Positions 11,901 through 22,577 of a DNA stretch of 64,000 nt are shown in pieces (within the stretch, counting starts at the first letter, position 1; each line of letters begins with the position of its first letter). The position numbers and the translations under genes were made by a program. The stretch lies in NCBI RefSeq assembly GCF_000003815.2, contig NC_049990.1, positions 924,830-988,829 on the forward strand, read 5' to 3'. Source of the DNA: Branchiostoma floridae. Taxonomy: Eukaryota; Chordata; Leptocardii; Amphioxiformes; Branchiostomatidae. A model generated the notes under the pieces. The model was not told the origin of the DNA. It saw nothing but the letters and a program-made list of their open reading frames with translations, and did no database searches.

Positions 11901-12393
11901 ATAAATTTTGGAGTGGGTCTGCAAATGTACCTGCCTGAAGCGTTGTTATTTGATTGAATGACAGGTCGATCTCCCAGAGCTGCGGTAACTCTGCAAACGC
12001 ACCAGGCTCAATCCTTGTAATGTTGTTATGGGACATGATTAACCGTCTTAGCCGGCGTAGACCTGCAAATGTGCCATTCTGAACCATTGTTATCCTGTTT
12101 CGGGCCAAGCACAAAAGTTGGAGATCGTTTAGCTGTACATGTGCAAACGTACCTGCCGGAATATTTGTTATGTTGTTTGAGAACAGGTCCAACCTACTTA
12201 TTCCCCATGTCTTAAGAAATGTGCCTGCCTGAATGTTTGCTATCATGTTATGTAAAGATAAGGGGTTGCCGTATGTGATATTCTGAGGGACGCTGGTGAA
12301 ATCACGCTTGTCTTCACAGAAAGTTTTTGACACGTTGGACTCATTCCAGAGGATGAGAAGAAAGATGAGCACGTGTCGCAGATTTTTCCCCAT
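8992..12393 (-). CDS. LRR receptor A, single-pass, phosphotyrosine-motif repeat tail
   Basis: 1133 residues, no intron. Signal peptide residues 1-25 (LRHVLIFLLILW core). About nine LRRs cover residues 45-265 (spacing about 24, NQITMI.TGTFADLP.L type). Then a Ser/Thr-rich stalk with NxS/T sites, a transmembrane helix at 391-414 followed by CKRR, and a cytoplasmic tail of about 719 residues. The tail is built from imperfect repeats around HQYEDIDKQHNQT and GQGQSQAITESNTNTT. It carries six Src-SH2-like YEDI/YEDV/YVDI sites and three YxxM sites (YEDM twice, YKNM once); one repeat has Cys in place of Tyr (CKNM). The N-terminal LRR cap has lost most of its cysteines compared with copy B. Likely a cell-surface recognition receptor that recruits SH2 proteins; the ligand is unknown and the function is inferred. 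Confidence 0.9.
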   Translation of the reverse strand: MGKNLRHVLIFLLILWNESNVSKTFCEDKRDFTSVPQNITYGNPLSLHNMIANIQAGTFLKTWGISRLDLFSNNITNIPAGTFAHVQLNDLQLLCLARNRITMVQNGTFAGLRRLRRLIMSHNNITRIEPGAFAELPQLWEIDLSFNQITTLQAGTFADPLQNLLLNSNKISKINPGLFAALPLLETLDLSSNQITMIQSSTFADLSQLYLLNLISNQITMIRTGTFADLPSLRNLYLESNKITEIQPCAFVNLPELREVKVDNEQMLEGSICEGVTISTLSVDIQTSFQSSAGSTSSPFGTTLINAGPTARPEDSTSARQSLIGPMQSANNSSNGTVTSRCNWYFKGDSGSTPGNTSQARATPPSLHAITPDKPDIRSSHELSPNLPNAVFIATICGSITAIVLIGTITLTTWCKRRTSHPPLGLNTNTNNTADVVANDDDHQYVDIDKQHNQTRQGQSQAITQSNTNTTATAVANDDHQYEDIDKQHNQTRQGQSQSITKLNTKHTTAAVVASGHDHQYEDVDKQRDQTGQGQTQAINKLNTNTKSAVVSSGHDHQYVDIDKQHNQKRQGQSPAITQSNPNTTAALMTSDDDHQYEDIDKQHNHTKQGQSKAITESNKNTTAALMTRDDDHQYEDVDKQRDQTRQGQSQAITESNTSPTDAVLASSQDQQYEDMAPQHNQTGQGQSQSINKSNTNPKATVVTSGHDHQYKNMDSQTGQGYPGAITNSFDARNLSYGSGPTDSQLNSLYNVERQYQAIIKSNTGTAATVGTGGHDQTGQGQSQAVIETNTNKTASADKQHNQTGQGQSKAITESNTNTKEAEMTGIQYHDYKQTGQGQSQSFTQSNTNTADAVPSSSQDQEYEDMAPQHNQTGQDQSQAITKSNTNTKATVVTSGHDHQCKNMDSQTGQGYPGAITNSFDARNLSYGSGPTASQLNFLYTNTTVVVEASGSDQAGQGQSQAVTESLDAGILSYGTGRTDSQLNSLYNVKGQYQAIIKSNSGTTAAVGTSGHDQTEQGQPQAVIETNTNTTAAVVTSGYDQTGQGQSQAIIKSNSGTTAAVETSSHDQTGQGQSQAVIETNTNTTATAVTGSNDRHREYMAPTPQNNQEDHVQSQAITESNPNIYTETKQGFK

Positions 12394-12473
12394 GGTTGTC
12401 TGTCACCTAAACAGAACAGGAACGTCGTCTGTTAAAGCTAACCTCGTCAATATCTCGCAATTTGATGTTTACT

Positions 12474-13715
12474 TTAACCCTCAAAGTGCCTGCGCCAACT
12501 TTGACATCGTATAACTGCCGAACGACGTGTGCCAGGACTACAAAACTTGGTGACTTTTCCTGAAATAATGTAGACAACAATTCTGCGAAAAAATTGTGAC
12601 TTTTCGCGTTGCCTTGGCAACAGGTTCCTCACAGGCATATTTTACCAAATTTACTAATTTCAGTTTGAATTATGGGATTTCATGGGGTTAACCGGGTTAA
12701 CTCTCAAGCACCCGACCTTTTTTTGCGACTAAAATGACCAAAATGTTTTGTTCATAAAATCACAGTACCATTTCTTATCGGCGATCATTGTATAAACATT
12801 GCTTCGTCAATGTAAGAGGAAGATTTTGAGATGTTAATGTGTTACTAATTCCAACTCATTATCATAATTTATGCAAAAGTTCAGAAGGACCACGTTTTGC
12901 ACTAAACCTAATCCGACCAGATAGGGGAATTTTGAGGCCCTCAGCAACATTTATGTCGCATAACTCATGAACGGCTAGAGCTAAAGCTACGAAACTTGGT
13001 AATTTATCACAAAATATTGTTCGCAAAAGTTTTTGGTCAAAAAAGTAAGTTTATCATTTTTGGGAGTTGCCATGGCAACCATATTCTAACAGGCATATTT
13101 TTGCCAAATTTTGACAATTTCAATTTAAACAAGGTTTTCTTGGTAAACTACACCTGTTTTCTGACAACAATTAAATTCTATGAATTTCAATGTAATTTTC
13201 ATGACTTGAAATTTATAATTTATGCTAATTTCATGACGTCATTGGTAAAAATTCAAGATGGCTGCCCTGATTAGGCAGATGACATCATAATGTCGTCACA
13301 TTACACGTTGATGACACAGAAATTTTTGTTATGATTGAGGTTTACCTTCCTATTATTATCTGAAAGTTGGGTAGTCATACTATAAGTGGTTAAGGAGTTA
13401 GCCTCCAAAGTTTGTTTTAAAAACTGCACATTTTTACTGGGTTCCGTTTGGACCCCAGAGGGACTGAACACAAACTTTCTTTATAATTTCCACATTATTG
13501 TACCAATCTTTGCGAAAACTTAGGAGAAGGTATAAGACATATTGATTGATTGATTGATCTTTAGGGTAGTCCCTTCAGTAATACTACATATAGTACATAT
13601 TGACTGACAAAGTCACGAAAGGATGTTTTCTTCAGATCAAAAATGTTCAAATGGCACTTCAAAATGTACGCCTGGGGTCCAAATGGACCCCACTCGGGTG
13701 TTTGAGGGTTTTAAA
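12474..13715. mobile_element. Inverted-ended element, TTAACCCTC type (piggyBac-like MITE?)
   Basis: The left end TTAACCCTCAAAG is mirrored at the right end by TGTTTGAGGGTTTTAA. Inside are two palindromic TGGGGTCC..TGGACCCC motifs and an internal duplication of a CTACGAAACTTGGT-type segment. A shorter form lies at 41019-41390 in unit 3. Unit 2 lacks it (28,150-28,170). The TTAA flank and CCC start suggest piggyBac-like ends, but the right flank is not a clean TTAA junction. Confidence 0.5.
13546..13603 (-). mobile_element. Tiny LINE 3'-tail insertion with 9-bp target duplication
   Basis: 58 bases absent from unit 3 and flanked by ACATATTGA at 13537-13545 and 13595-13603. On the minus strand it ends in an (ATCA)n run after GGGACTACCCTAAAG, as expected for a severely 5'-truncated LINE. 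Confidence 0.65.
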
Positions 13716-14855
13716 ATAAATTTTGACTGGAAAAGTGTGTAACAAGCAGTAAAATTATTGTGGTCTCTGCGAAATGGTTGTGTTGATTGTCTGAAGCTGG
13801 CTGAATGAATATTAATATTGAGGTTGTTTACTCGTTTTGGGGCAGTGCAAAACTTCTTCCAGAAACGTTCATCTGCCTATTGCTGGACTAAACGGTTCTT
13901 TTATACCTATAGTCACTCCCGTCGAAATAATTTTATGATCTTTCTTTGCATGGTCCTACCTTCAGTCGTTCTATTATAGCATCAAGGACTGAAGGCAAAC
14001 TATCAATATATGCAGTGTTAGTAATAAACAAGGGAATCAAAGCAGTCAAAGGAGACCGGCAGACGTATTATAAAAACACGTAAGCCAGACTAAAATGCCT
14101 ATTATAAAAACACGTAATAAAACAGCCGGAGTCGAACCTCTGCTTGGGGAGTACTTCAGCAGTTGTTCCCTTACAGTGCGTAACAAAAACATTTAAATTA
14201 CTGTGATCATGTGATATGGTTAACTTCTGTTGATTGTCTGAAGCTGGCTGTTTGAATGTTCCCTCAAGGATACTAAGTGTAATACGTCTCATGAATATGT
14301 CTCCAAATTTTAACTGAAATTTTCTTGCAAACTATAATTTGTATAGAACTGCATTTCTTAGTAACCCACGTCTAAAAAAAATTGATTATCTACATTTATA
14401 TTCTAACATAGGCTTGATGCTTTAGTTTTACTATTGTATGTTTTACTAAATATAAAATAAGAGACAAAACCTGAAGTGTTGATAGTGAACAGAAGAAAAT
14501 AAAACAATTGATAAAATAATCTAGACTACCACTAAATCTATAGCATACTTGCTATCACTAAATCATAATGAACTTATACAAAAATACATATGTAGACAAA
14601 GACGATTTCAGTTGAGAGTATCCATTTTTGAAGCCTAGAGGGAGGGAATGTTTTTCACAACAGGCCGAAAAACATTTGAACCGGACTGTGGCCTCGAGAG
14701 ATGGCATGATCAATCTGCAGAAATTCCGGTAATGGCAGACCAGTCAGAAAAAGCAACAAACAAACAAACAAACAAACAATCACTGTGCAGCACCCGTTCC
14801 CCACTGCAAGAATAACATAACCTTCAAGCAGATGTTGGGATTTAAAAAAAAACTG

Positions 14856-15090
14856 TTAGTAAGCATTTTTCACCGTGGCAGCCAACAGTTGGAGGACGTC
14901 ACAATCTTCTGTACAACCTCTGCTTGGAGAATTCAGCACCAGGTAGGCTAAGGCAAATAACAAATGTATGCACAACAAAATTACCTTTAAATGTTTATCC
15001 ACCGGCAGAAACATACCTTTGAAGCCACTGAGAACATCTTCAGGCGGCACCTTGGCCAGGAACTTGAGTAGAATGCCCCAGGCACCAGGT
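14856..15090 (-). pseudogene. Possible exon fragment ending at a splice-donor-like site
   Basis: On the minus strand a frame reads LLKFLAKVPPEDVLSGFKG, then MFLPVDKHLK, directly before GTAATT; another donor-like AAAG|GTATGT lies inside. It recurs in all three units (29,870-30,095; 42,525-42,720) with the same reading, and a frame-broken relative lies near 4380-4440. I do not recognise a family. It could be a duplicated exon of an unrelated gene or a repeat with coding-like composition. Confidence 0.3.
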
Positions 15091-15438
15091 GCTGGTGTGT
15101 AGGGTGCGGCCGTCGGTAGCTGGTCCGTAATGGCTCAGGCTGTTGTTGTGTAGGGTGCGGCCGTCGGTAGCTGGTCCGTGATGGCTCAGGCTGTTGTTGT
15201 GTAGGGTGCGGCCGTCGGTAGCTGGTCCGTAATGGCTCAGGCTGTTGTTGTGTAGGGTGCGGCCGCCGGTAGCTGGTCCGTGATGGCTCAGGCTGTTGTT
15301 GTGCAGGGTGCGACCGTCGGTAGCTGGTCCGTGATGGCCCAAGCTGTTGTTGTGTAGGGTGCGGCCGTCGGTAGCTGGTCCGTAATGCCCCAGGCTGTTG
15401 TTGTGTAGGGTGCGGCCGCCGGTAGCTGGTCCGTAATG
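15091..15438. repeat. 51-bp minisatellite, about 7 copies (unit 1)
   Basis: Consensus contains GGCTCAGGCTGTTGTTGTGT followed by AGGGTGCGGCCGTCGGTAG and CTGGTCCGTGAT. Because 51 is a multiple of three it stays open on the minus strand as repeats of HHGPATDGRTLHNNSLS. Copy number differs between units (7, 9, 5). I treat it as a VNTR, not a gene. Confidence 0.9.
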
Positions 15439-15584
15439 TCGTGTGGTAAACAACTCGTGATTAGTCTTTCTTACAGGGCGGGGCTGATTGTCTGAAGCTG
15501 GATATTTATATTAACATTAATATTAATGTTCATGATGTAAAATGAAATCATGATGCAGGTTTTATAATACACGTCAGATCAAAG

Positions 15585-15590
15585 TTTATT
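15585..15590 (-). promoter_or_regulatory. Candidate polyadenylation signal AATAAA for RTK B
   Basis: AATAAA in the context TGCAATAAACTTTG on the minus strand. It lies about 610 bases from the stop once the 15713-16768 insertion is subtracted. The same signal occurs at about 600 bases from the stops of C and D. Confidence 0.4.
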
Positions 15591-15712
15591 GCACCCGTCA
15601 CGGGTTTAATGTAAGGAAAGGCGTTGTATACGGTCGACTACTGGCTGCTAAGATTAATCTTGTTCAATACTATTCAAAGCTACATTAAGTATTCAAAGCA
15701 TTTTAACAGAAA

Positions 15713-16768
15713 CTAGAGTTCGGCGACCTCATACCTCCATGAAAATTTAGAGCTTTCGTAAATTTCATGCAATTGACCAATACATTAACATAATTTATGC
15801 ATGGTGTTGTTCATCATTGACTAACGTACACATGTCACAATTATAAAATTCCCATCATCAATCATAAAGCGGTTTTAATTTTTACATAAATTATGCAAAT
15901 AAGTTCCCAATTACAATATCTGGTATCTGCTTATATTCCACCTATCGTAAGTTACATTTATTGAAGTCCAGTTATTGAAAACAATTGAATTATACAATTT
16001 CCTCATTGATTATGCAAATGAAGTCCTCATTTGCATAACATGCATATCATTATGAACATCTTTGCCCAAGCTACCTGCATGCCTAAAATGATGCCAATCC
16101 GTNNNNNNNNNNNNNNNNNNNNNNNNNNNNNNNNNNNNNNNNNNNNNNNNNNNNNNNNNNNNNNNNNNNNNNNNNNNNNNNNNNNNNNNNNNNNNNNNNN
16201 NNNNNNNNNNNNNNNNNNNNNNNNNNNNNNNNNNNNNNNNNNNNNNNNNNNNNNNNNNNNNNNNNNNTGAAAAAACTGTTATTACAGAATATTCTCATTA
16301 ATTATGCAAATGTACTCCTATTTTGCATAATTAGTATTTTATCGTGTACAACATTGTCTAAGGTACCTACATACAAAAAATCATGAAAATCCGTTGTTCC
16401 CTTCTTGAGTTATCCTCTTCAGAAGTTTTTGACAAAAATGCCCCTGCTATCCCAAAACTAGACGCTAGGGGGCCCAAACTTATGTCATTCCTCTCTGAGC
16501 ACAAGAGCTATCTAACACTCAAAAATCGTGACCATAGCATGTTCAGAACACCGAGATAGCAAAACCGGAAGTTGCGCTGCAGTACCAAGGGGAGCCGCTA
16601 GGGGACCCAAAATCTAATCATTTCCAGCTTTCATCACACACTACCAACACACCAAGTATGAAACCAATCCACTTAGCCATTCTTGAGTTATCTTGTTTAC
16701 ACACACACAAACACACAGACACACAAACGCGGGGTAAAATATAACCTCCATGACATTTCATGGAGGTA
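15713..16768. mobile_element. Unit-1-specific insertion with inverted TACCTCCATGAAA ends
   Basis: Interrupts sequence that is continuous in units 2 and 3 (30,815; 43,230). The ends carry TACCTCCATGAAA and TTTCATGGAGGTA. Inside are several ATTATGCAAAT/ATTTGCATAAT motifs, CGCTAGGGG segments and a CA-rich tract near 16,700. A related arrangement is seen at about 61,400-62,100. It includes an assembly gap (16103-16267). No protein seen. Confidence 0.65.
16103..16267. other. Assembly gap (165 N)
   Basis: Run of N inside the unit-1-specific insertion; nothing can be said about its content. Confidence 1.
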
Positions 16769-17256
16769 AAAATAACGAGCGTTCAACGGTCTCATACCTT
16801 CACCGATTAATTACAACATCAATCAAATATAGACACAGCACTGGATTCAAACTGCAAATTGACTTTAAACATAATACGGAAGAAGGAATGATGTGTAAAG
16901 TTATGTATATTTTTTAATTGGGAAATCATGTTGCAAAGCATCTCTAGTACCCTCCACATTTTTATATGCTTGTCATTGACTAAGTAAGCTTGTAACATGT
17001 ACATAGCTACATCTTAATACTCAAGCCATCACAGCAACCCATCAAACTGTTACTGTAGGAATTGGTACACTGCAAAATAAGCAAGATTCTGTACAGCTAG
17101 CTCTCAATTCAAACTTAGTAATGGCCTCAAAACAATGCTCAGTGATTAAAATATCAATACAAGCACTAAACAGACGAAGAAAGATTCTACAAAAATGCTA
17201 AGAATGGCAAACGAAAGCTTCATATTTTCTTTTACAAGTTTCCATAGCGAGAAAAA
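16769..17256. other. 3' flank of RTK B
   Basis: Closely matches 30,820-31,289 and 43,230-43,725 (3' flanks of RTKs C and D), so it is probably 3' UTR. No coding sequence seen. Confidence 0.6.
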
Positions 17257-20191
17257 CTACACCACAGTCTCCATTTCAATGACGTCATGTGGAAGCAGTG
17301 CACGTCTCAAGTGCAGCAGCCTCTCTTCTATCCCTTCCGGAGTCGGTCTGGTATCTGGAACGTCGCGCCAACACGACCTCATCAGTCGGTACAGGTCCTC
17401 TGGACATCCCGGCGGCCTCTCCAACCGTATTCCTTGCCTCAGAATCCCCACCATCTGAAGAAAGCTCAGCTGCATCCTGCCATCGTAGCACGGATCTTTC
17501 CCCAGCGTGGCGATCTCCCACAGCAGCACACCGAAGGACCAGACGTCACTCTGACAGGTGTACTCGCCGTTCTCGATGGACTCCAGCGCCATCCACTTCA
17601 GCGGAAGAAGTTCGTCAACGCCTGGACGGTTGCATCGGACATACTGAGTAGTGGCGTAGACATCTCTGGCCAGTCCAAAGTCAGCCAACTTGGCCACGTC
17701 ATCGGCAGTGATGAGGACGTCGCGAGCAGCCACGTCACGATGGGCGATTCTCAAGCGTTCCAGCTCTTGTAGGGCTCGTGGTATGTGGACTGCGTAGCCA
17801 AGAATGTTTCCAAGTAGGTCTTTCTCGTTGATGTTCCCAAATCGTCGTAGCAAACCCAAGATATCTCCTTTGGAGGCATATTCCAAAAGAATGTACTTAT
17901 CCGCAGACGTGGTGATGAGCCACTACAAGTCGAACAATGTTGGACTCACGGCANNNNNNNNNNNNNNNNNNNNNNNNNNNNNNNNNNNNNNNNNNNNNNN
18001 NNNNNNNNNNNNNNNNNNNNNNNNNNNNNNNNNNNNNNNNNNNNNNNNNNNNNCATCCCGTTGTTGGTGCACAGCTACCAAAATGGCTGCTTCTCTGTAG
18101 AAGTCTCGGTAGGACTGTGAGTCCTCGACGCGAACTGTCTTGGCGGCAACGGCGAGCTCTCCCTCAAATGTGCGCAGTTTTCCTTTTCTGACTAGTCCAA
18201 ACATTCCTTCTCCTATCAGTGGACCAGGAGTAAGATGTTTGATCTTCTTCTCCCAACGTCCCAGCCAGCCCGGCTGTAGGCTCTGTGCTAGATCCTGCTC
18301 CATTTTCCTCAGTTCGAAAAGTATCTTGTCCTCCTCGCCTGTGTCAGGTGCGGAGCAAGCCAGAATGCCCGTTTTGTAGAGTATTGCCATCACTATGGCA
18401 ACAAGGACGACTAAGGAGCCTAGTGAAACCAGGATTTCGAGCAGCGGTTCATCTCTGCTTGTCTGCCATTGGTCACAGTCCGGCCCCGTCCATGGCGTCA
18501 CACATGCGCAGCTGCCATCCACGTTGCTACATGTAGCGTTATTCTTACAGGTACAAATCTGCTGACATCTCCAACCGAACCGACCGTTTTTACACTGTTT
18601 GCTACAATCCTTACCGTACCACCCGTCGGTGCACTCACACGTACCATCGCTAGAGCTACAACTCGCCCCATTTTGACATGTACAGTTCCTTTCACAGTCT
18701 TTACCGTACTTGCCATGGCGACATTTTGTATGACACCTGATTCCTGTCCATCCCGGCGGACAGACACAACCAGCCCAACGGTCACAGCTGGCACCTTGTA
18801 GGCAACCACACACTTCATCACACCGAGCACCTTTTGTGTCAGGAGCACAGTTGGTAACATTGAGCACAAACGTGGTGTTGAGTGTGTTTCCCCGGGTGTC
18901 TCGGACCTGGCAGGTGTAGGGTCCACTGTTGGTTGGTTGTATTTTCGAAACCTCAAAGTCAGTCTCATTTACACCAAATGTAACTTTCGTTGTCACATTT
19001 TGAAAGGTTATTGACACGGACCTAACCTCGATATGGTGTGCCTTGCAATGAAACGTGATATTTGCGGAAATGTAGATATCGCGAGGATCGCTAGGTGTCG
19101 TCGTGACGGAGACGTCCTGTTTGGGAATGTCACAGGCCACACCTTTCCAACCGGGCGGACATTTGCAGGCACCGTTAAACCCGTGGCAGCGGGCGCCGTT
19201 CTTACAGATGCAGGTTTTGTGGCAAAGTAACCCGTATTTTCCAACTGGGCAGCCCACTGGTTTTATTTGTATGTCCAGGTATTCAACATATGATATCTTT
19301 CGGGTGTTCTGATTCTCATAATATATTCGTATTGGAGTGCGAAACTGGGGAATTTCACACTTGTATGACATTGCTTCTCTTGTAGGAATCGTCCCGGAAG
19401 CCAACATTATGAAGTTGAAATGCTTGGCGTTCACGACGGATTCAGGAACATACTTTCTTAAATGTTTAAGAATAGCCTTTCCGCCATATTTAAGATTAAA
19501 CAAGTCCCAAGACCTATTTTGGGCAAGTAAGCCCGCAGTGCAGGTTAGCTGATGAATGCCATTGTGCCAGAGATCTTGCAATAATGTTAAGTCTTCGATA
19601 TTGGCCAATATTTGACGGCCTAAAGCGAATGTTGCAATCACTGTTGTGTGTGTGAAACATCCAAATATTAGTTTTCCAGTCGGTAGGGCGGAGTAATCCA
19701 GTGACTGAATTGAAAATTTGTTTTGCAAACACAATGTCTCCTTCTGTTGTTACTCCTTCCCCAGCGCTAGTTACACTATAAAGGAAATCTCCTGTCTCGC
19801 CGTTCCAGTTGACCGGAGTTTCACACGTCGCGTTATACACAGGAGGATAGCCCTCAACGTCACTTAACTCTACCTTAACTCTCGTGTTGTGGACTCCACT
19901 GCGGATTGTCAGCAGATATGCCGACTGTACTGACCTGTCCAGTGGGTTGGCGACCACAATAGTGCAGTTCTTCGTCACATTAAAACGGCCGTACGGATCT
20001 CCCTCCATTTTGGCACACGAAAGTTCCGCTTTTTCTCCCGCCCGGGTCCTTGGTAGGCTGAAAACGGTCTCCCCAACAGCGACGTTTTCTGGTACGGAAA
20101 CGCTGAACTCCTGGGCCCGAGCAGAACAAAGAAGCTGGACAAGAACACTCCACAAAGCAACAACAAGCAATCCCTGCAAGTTTCCTGACAT
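17257..20191 (-). pseudogene. Receptor tyrosine kinase B, probably inactivated
   Basis: Same architecture as RTK C, to which its variable segment corresponds. Three defects are visible. (1) A net 4-base insertion at 19603-19630 relative to C (33,535-33,552) shifts the frame in the ectodomain; translation from the normal start ends near 19514. (2) A one-base insertion near 17,925 relative to the other copies gives a stop (TAA) a few codons later. (3) The catalytic-loop Asn is Asp (HRDVAARD; all others HRDVAARN), which should impair Mg-ATP binding. Three compensating one-base changes occur near 19,505-19,545. Defect 2 lies close to a gap, where base quality may be poor; defects 1 and 3 do not. 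The ends (ETVV, signal peptide) are preserved, so the decay is recent or partly an assembly artefact. Confidence 0.75.
17954..18053. other. Assembly gap (100 N), probably about 5 missing bases
   Basis: The flanks CACGGCA and CATCCCG correspond to CACGACA and CATCTCG in copy D, which are separated there by only ATCGC. The placeholder size is not real. Confidence 0.8.
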
Positions 20192-20735
20192 ATTTTTACC
20201 TCACTTGTACCTCTAAAGTTGAAGAAAAATCCCAGAGGTAACGACGCGGGTTCTCACTGCGTTTTCTTGTTTGTTTTTTCCCTGCTAGAAGTTCAGGGGG
20301 CATTACTCTTCAATAGCGCAGTATCGTGTGTCACTTCGTCTGTGTTACACATAATTATGTTTTTGTATTTTTGCCCTTTGTTCAGATAGATGTATATTCT
20401 AGGTGTTAAAAGGTACAAGACTGGAGAGGCGTGCAGGCTGTTACCAAACCATACGTAAAAGGCCGAATATGATCCGGATCCTTACACTTGCTTTGAGATT
20501 AGTGTGTCTCCTGCACAAATCGCCTTGTTAGAAGAGGAAGAAGAAAAACATCGGGGATAAAATACACGGACGGACAGTTCTGCAAAAGGAAAGAGACGAT
20601 GGTAGGGCACGACGGTTGTTGAGTCTGCTTTAGGTAGATTACAAAACGTCACAAAGACACACACGCACGATGACATCGATATGCCTCCCTTTGGAACACA
20701 TAACAAAACGTTGCAGTTTTTAGGCAATATTGGCT

Positions 20736-20881
20736 NNNNNNNNNNNNNNNNNNNNNNNNNNNNNNNNNNNNNNNNNNNNNNNNNNNNNNNNNNNNNNNNN
20801 NNNNNNNNNNNNNNNNNNNNNNNNNNNNNNNNNNNNNNNNNNNNNNNNNNNNNNNNNNNNNNNNNNNNNNNNNNNNNNNNN
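20736..20881. other. Assembly gap (146 N)
   Basis: The length equals the corresponding stretch in unit 1 (3941-4086, 146 bases), so this gap size is realistic. Confidence 0.9.
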
Positions 20882-22577
20882 ACTATTTTGCAGGATATGA
20901 TTCTGAACCTGTCTATGTTAGCTTATGCTCAGAACTTATACATTTTCATCTAAACTTTCAAAATTCATCATGGGAATTTTAATTCCAATGTTGGAATTTG
21001 AAAAAGTGGCCAAACAGTCAACACAGAAGATTAAGGCACCAGACTAATCTCCAAGCAGATCTTGCGGTGGCATAAGATAGTATCATAAGCTGTGGAAGGA
21101 GTTTAGCCGGCAGAGGTGTTTAATTCCACCAACACCTGCTTTTAGATCTCAATCCTGGTCAAGTTATAACAAAGTGACAGATTTACCTTCAAAGTTTATC
21201 CACCGGCAGAAACATACCTTTCAAACCACTCAGACACGTTCTGGTCTGGAACTCGTGTAGAATGGCTCAGGCTGTTGTTGTGTACACGTAGGGTGGTAGC
21301 TCATTATATTATTACAGGTTTGCAATAGAAAAACCTGTATTGGCTTCGTTAGCGTCCTTGGGCACCGCCATATTGTCTCAAGGGAGTATTACATTTTGTC
21401 TCAAAGGAGCCTTGTATGATGGCAAGAGGCGTCGCAATTTCGACGTGTTAACGACTGACTACCTTCAGCACATTCTAATAACTAGAAAAAAAAACTTTCA
21501 CGCACGCAAACCTTGGCAAAATGTCAGCTTTTTTAAAAGCACTTGTTTAGGCTGTTGTAGTGTACATGCAGGCTGCATCTTTCAATAGCTTGTTTCGTAA
21601 TGGCGTGTGGTAAACGACCCGGGGTTAGTCTTACCTACTGGGCGGGGCTGATTGTCTGAAGCTGGCCATTCAAATTATATGACCATTAATAATGATGATG
21701 GGAATTTTTTTTTAACATCGTGAATGTTTCAAAATACAAGTCAGGTCAAAGCGTATTGCACAAGAATAAGTTTCAATGTAAGGAAATGTGTTTTATATGA
21801 CTACTACCTTATATGACCAAAGAATTAGACTTCAAATGACACACTTAAAACTAGGGGCATACAAACTGTCAATTATTCAGCATTTCCGCCACATGGCGTC
21901 AGGGACACGTCAGATAGTCTATATGCCCTCCTCCCCCGTCATACTTTTTTTTACAGTTTTTATGCTTTCAAGTTTTAGTGTTTGGTGGTTGGAATAAGGG
22001 TTGACAGGACGCGTTGTTAAAGGATGTCAGGACAATTTAGTTTGTTCCACTTGCAACCTCATCAAATGACTTAAAGACAAACTGTCGAATCTGTACTTTT
22101 TCTTGTATTTTATTTTTCTAAGCCCATTACACAGAAGTCATAGAATAACATGTAGTTCTTCTAAAACTAATAAAAACGTTCTTTTACTGTAAGCTATGAT
22201 AAAGCACTCTCTAATAACGAGTTACACCTTTCTGGTATATACCCTTACTATAATGACATTTACTTCATCTTTGTATTTGTTTCGGATTGTCTTGTGTATG
22301 TCTGTACAATTGTCTTATCACATTATCGCTTTAATTACTGTTCTTAAAATAATAAGACCATGTTGATCGGATTATATGGATATTCATGACATAAACACCA
22401 CAGGATTTGATCCATTTCCACAGAAACAGCTGCAAGATGGGCACATATATATATGCCAACAGTAAATTGCAAACAAAAATATATTTGAAAACGGATGCTA
22501 ATGACATAGAATTCCAAAGTCATTTACAAAGTCAAAGAAGATGTGAAAGAACAAAAAATATTTTTTGTACGGTATAC

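Larger units (their letters stand above)
12394..15090. other. Noncoding region upstream of LRR A
   Basis: Largely repeat-derived: the TTAACCCTC element, a small LINE tail and sequence shared with 28,100-30,090 and 41,390-42,720. The start at 12393 lies 80 bases inside the TTAACCCTC element. No TATA box identified. Confidence 0.6.
468..17256 (-). repeat. Segmental duplication unit 1 (RTK A + LRR A)
   Basis: First of three tandem, same-orientation units. Order on the plus axis is RTK, conserved noncoding block, LRR receptor, noncoding block, 51-bp minisatellite, 3' flank of the next RTK. The matching landmarks recur at 17257-31289 and 31290-43725. Unit 1 is longest because it carries unit-specific insertions at 6420-8360, 12516-13325 (relative to unit 3) and 15713-16768. 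Confidence 0.85.
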
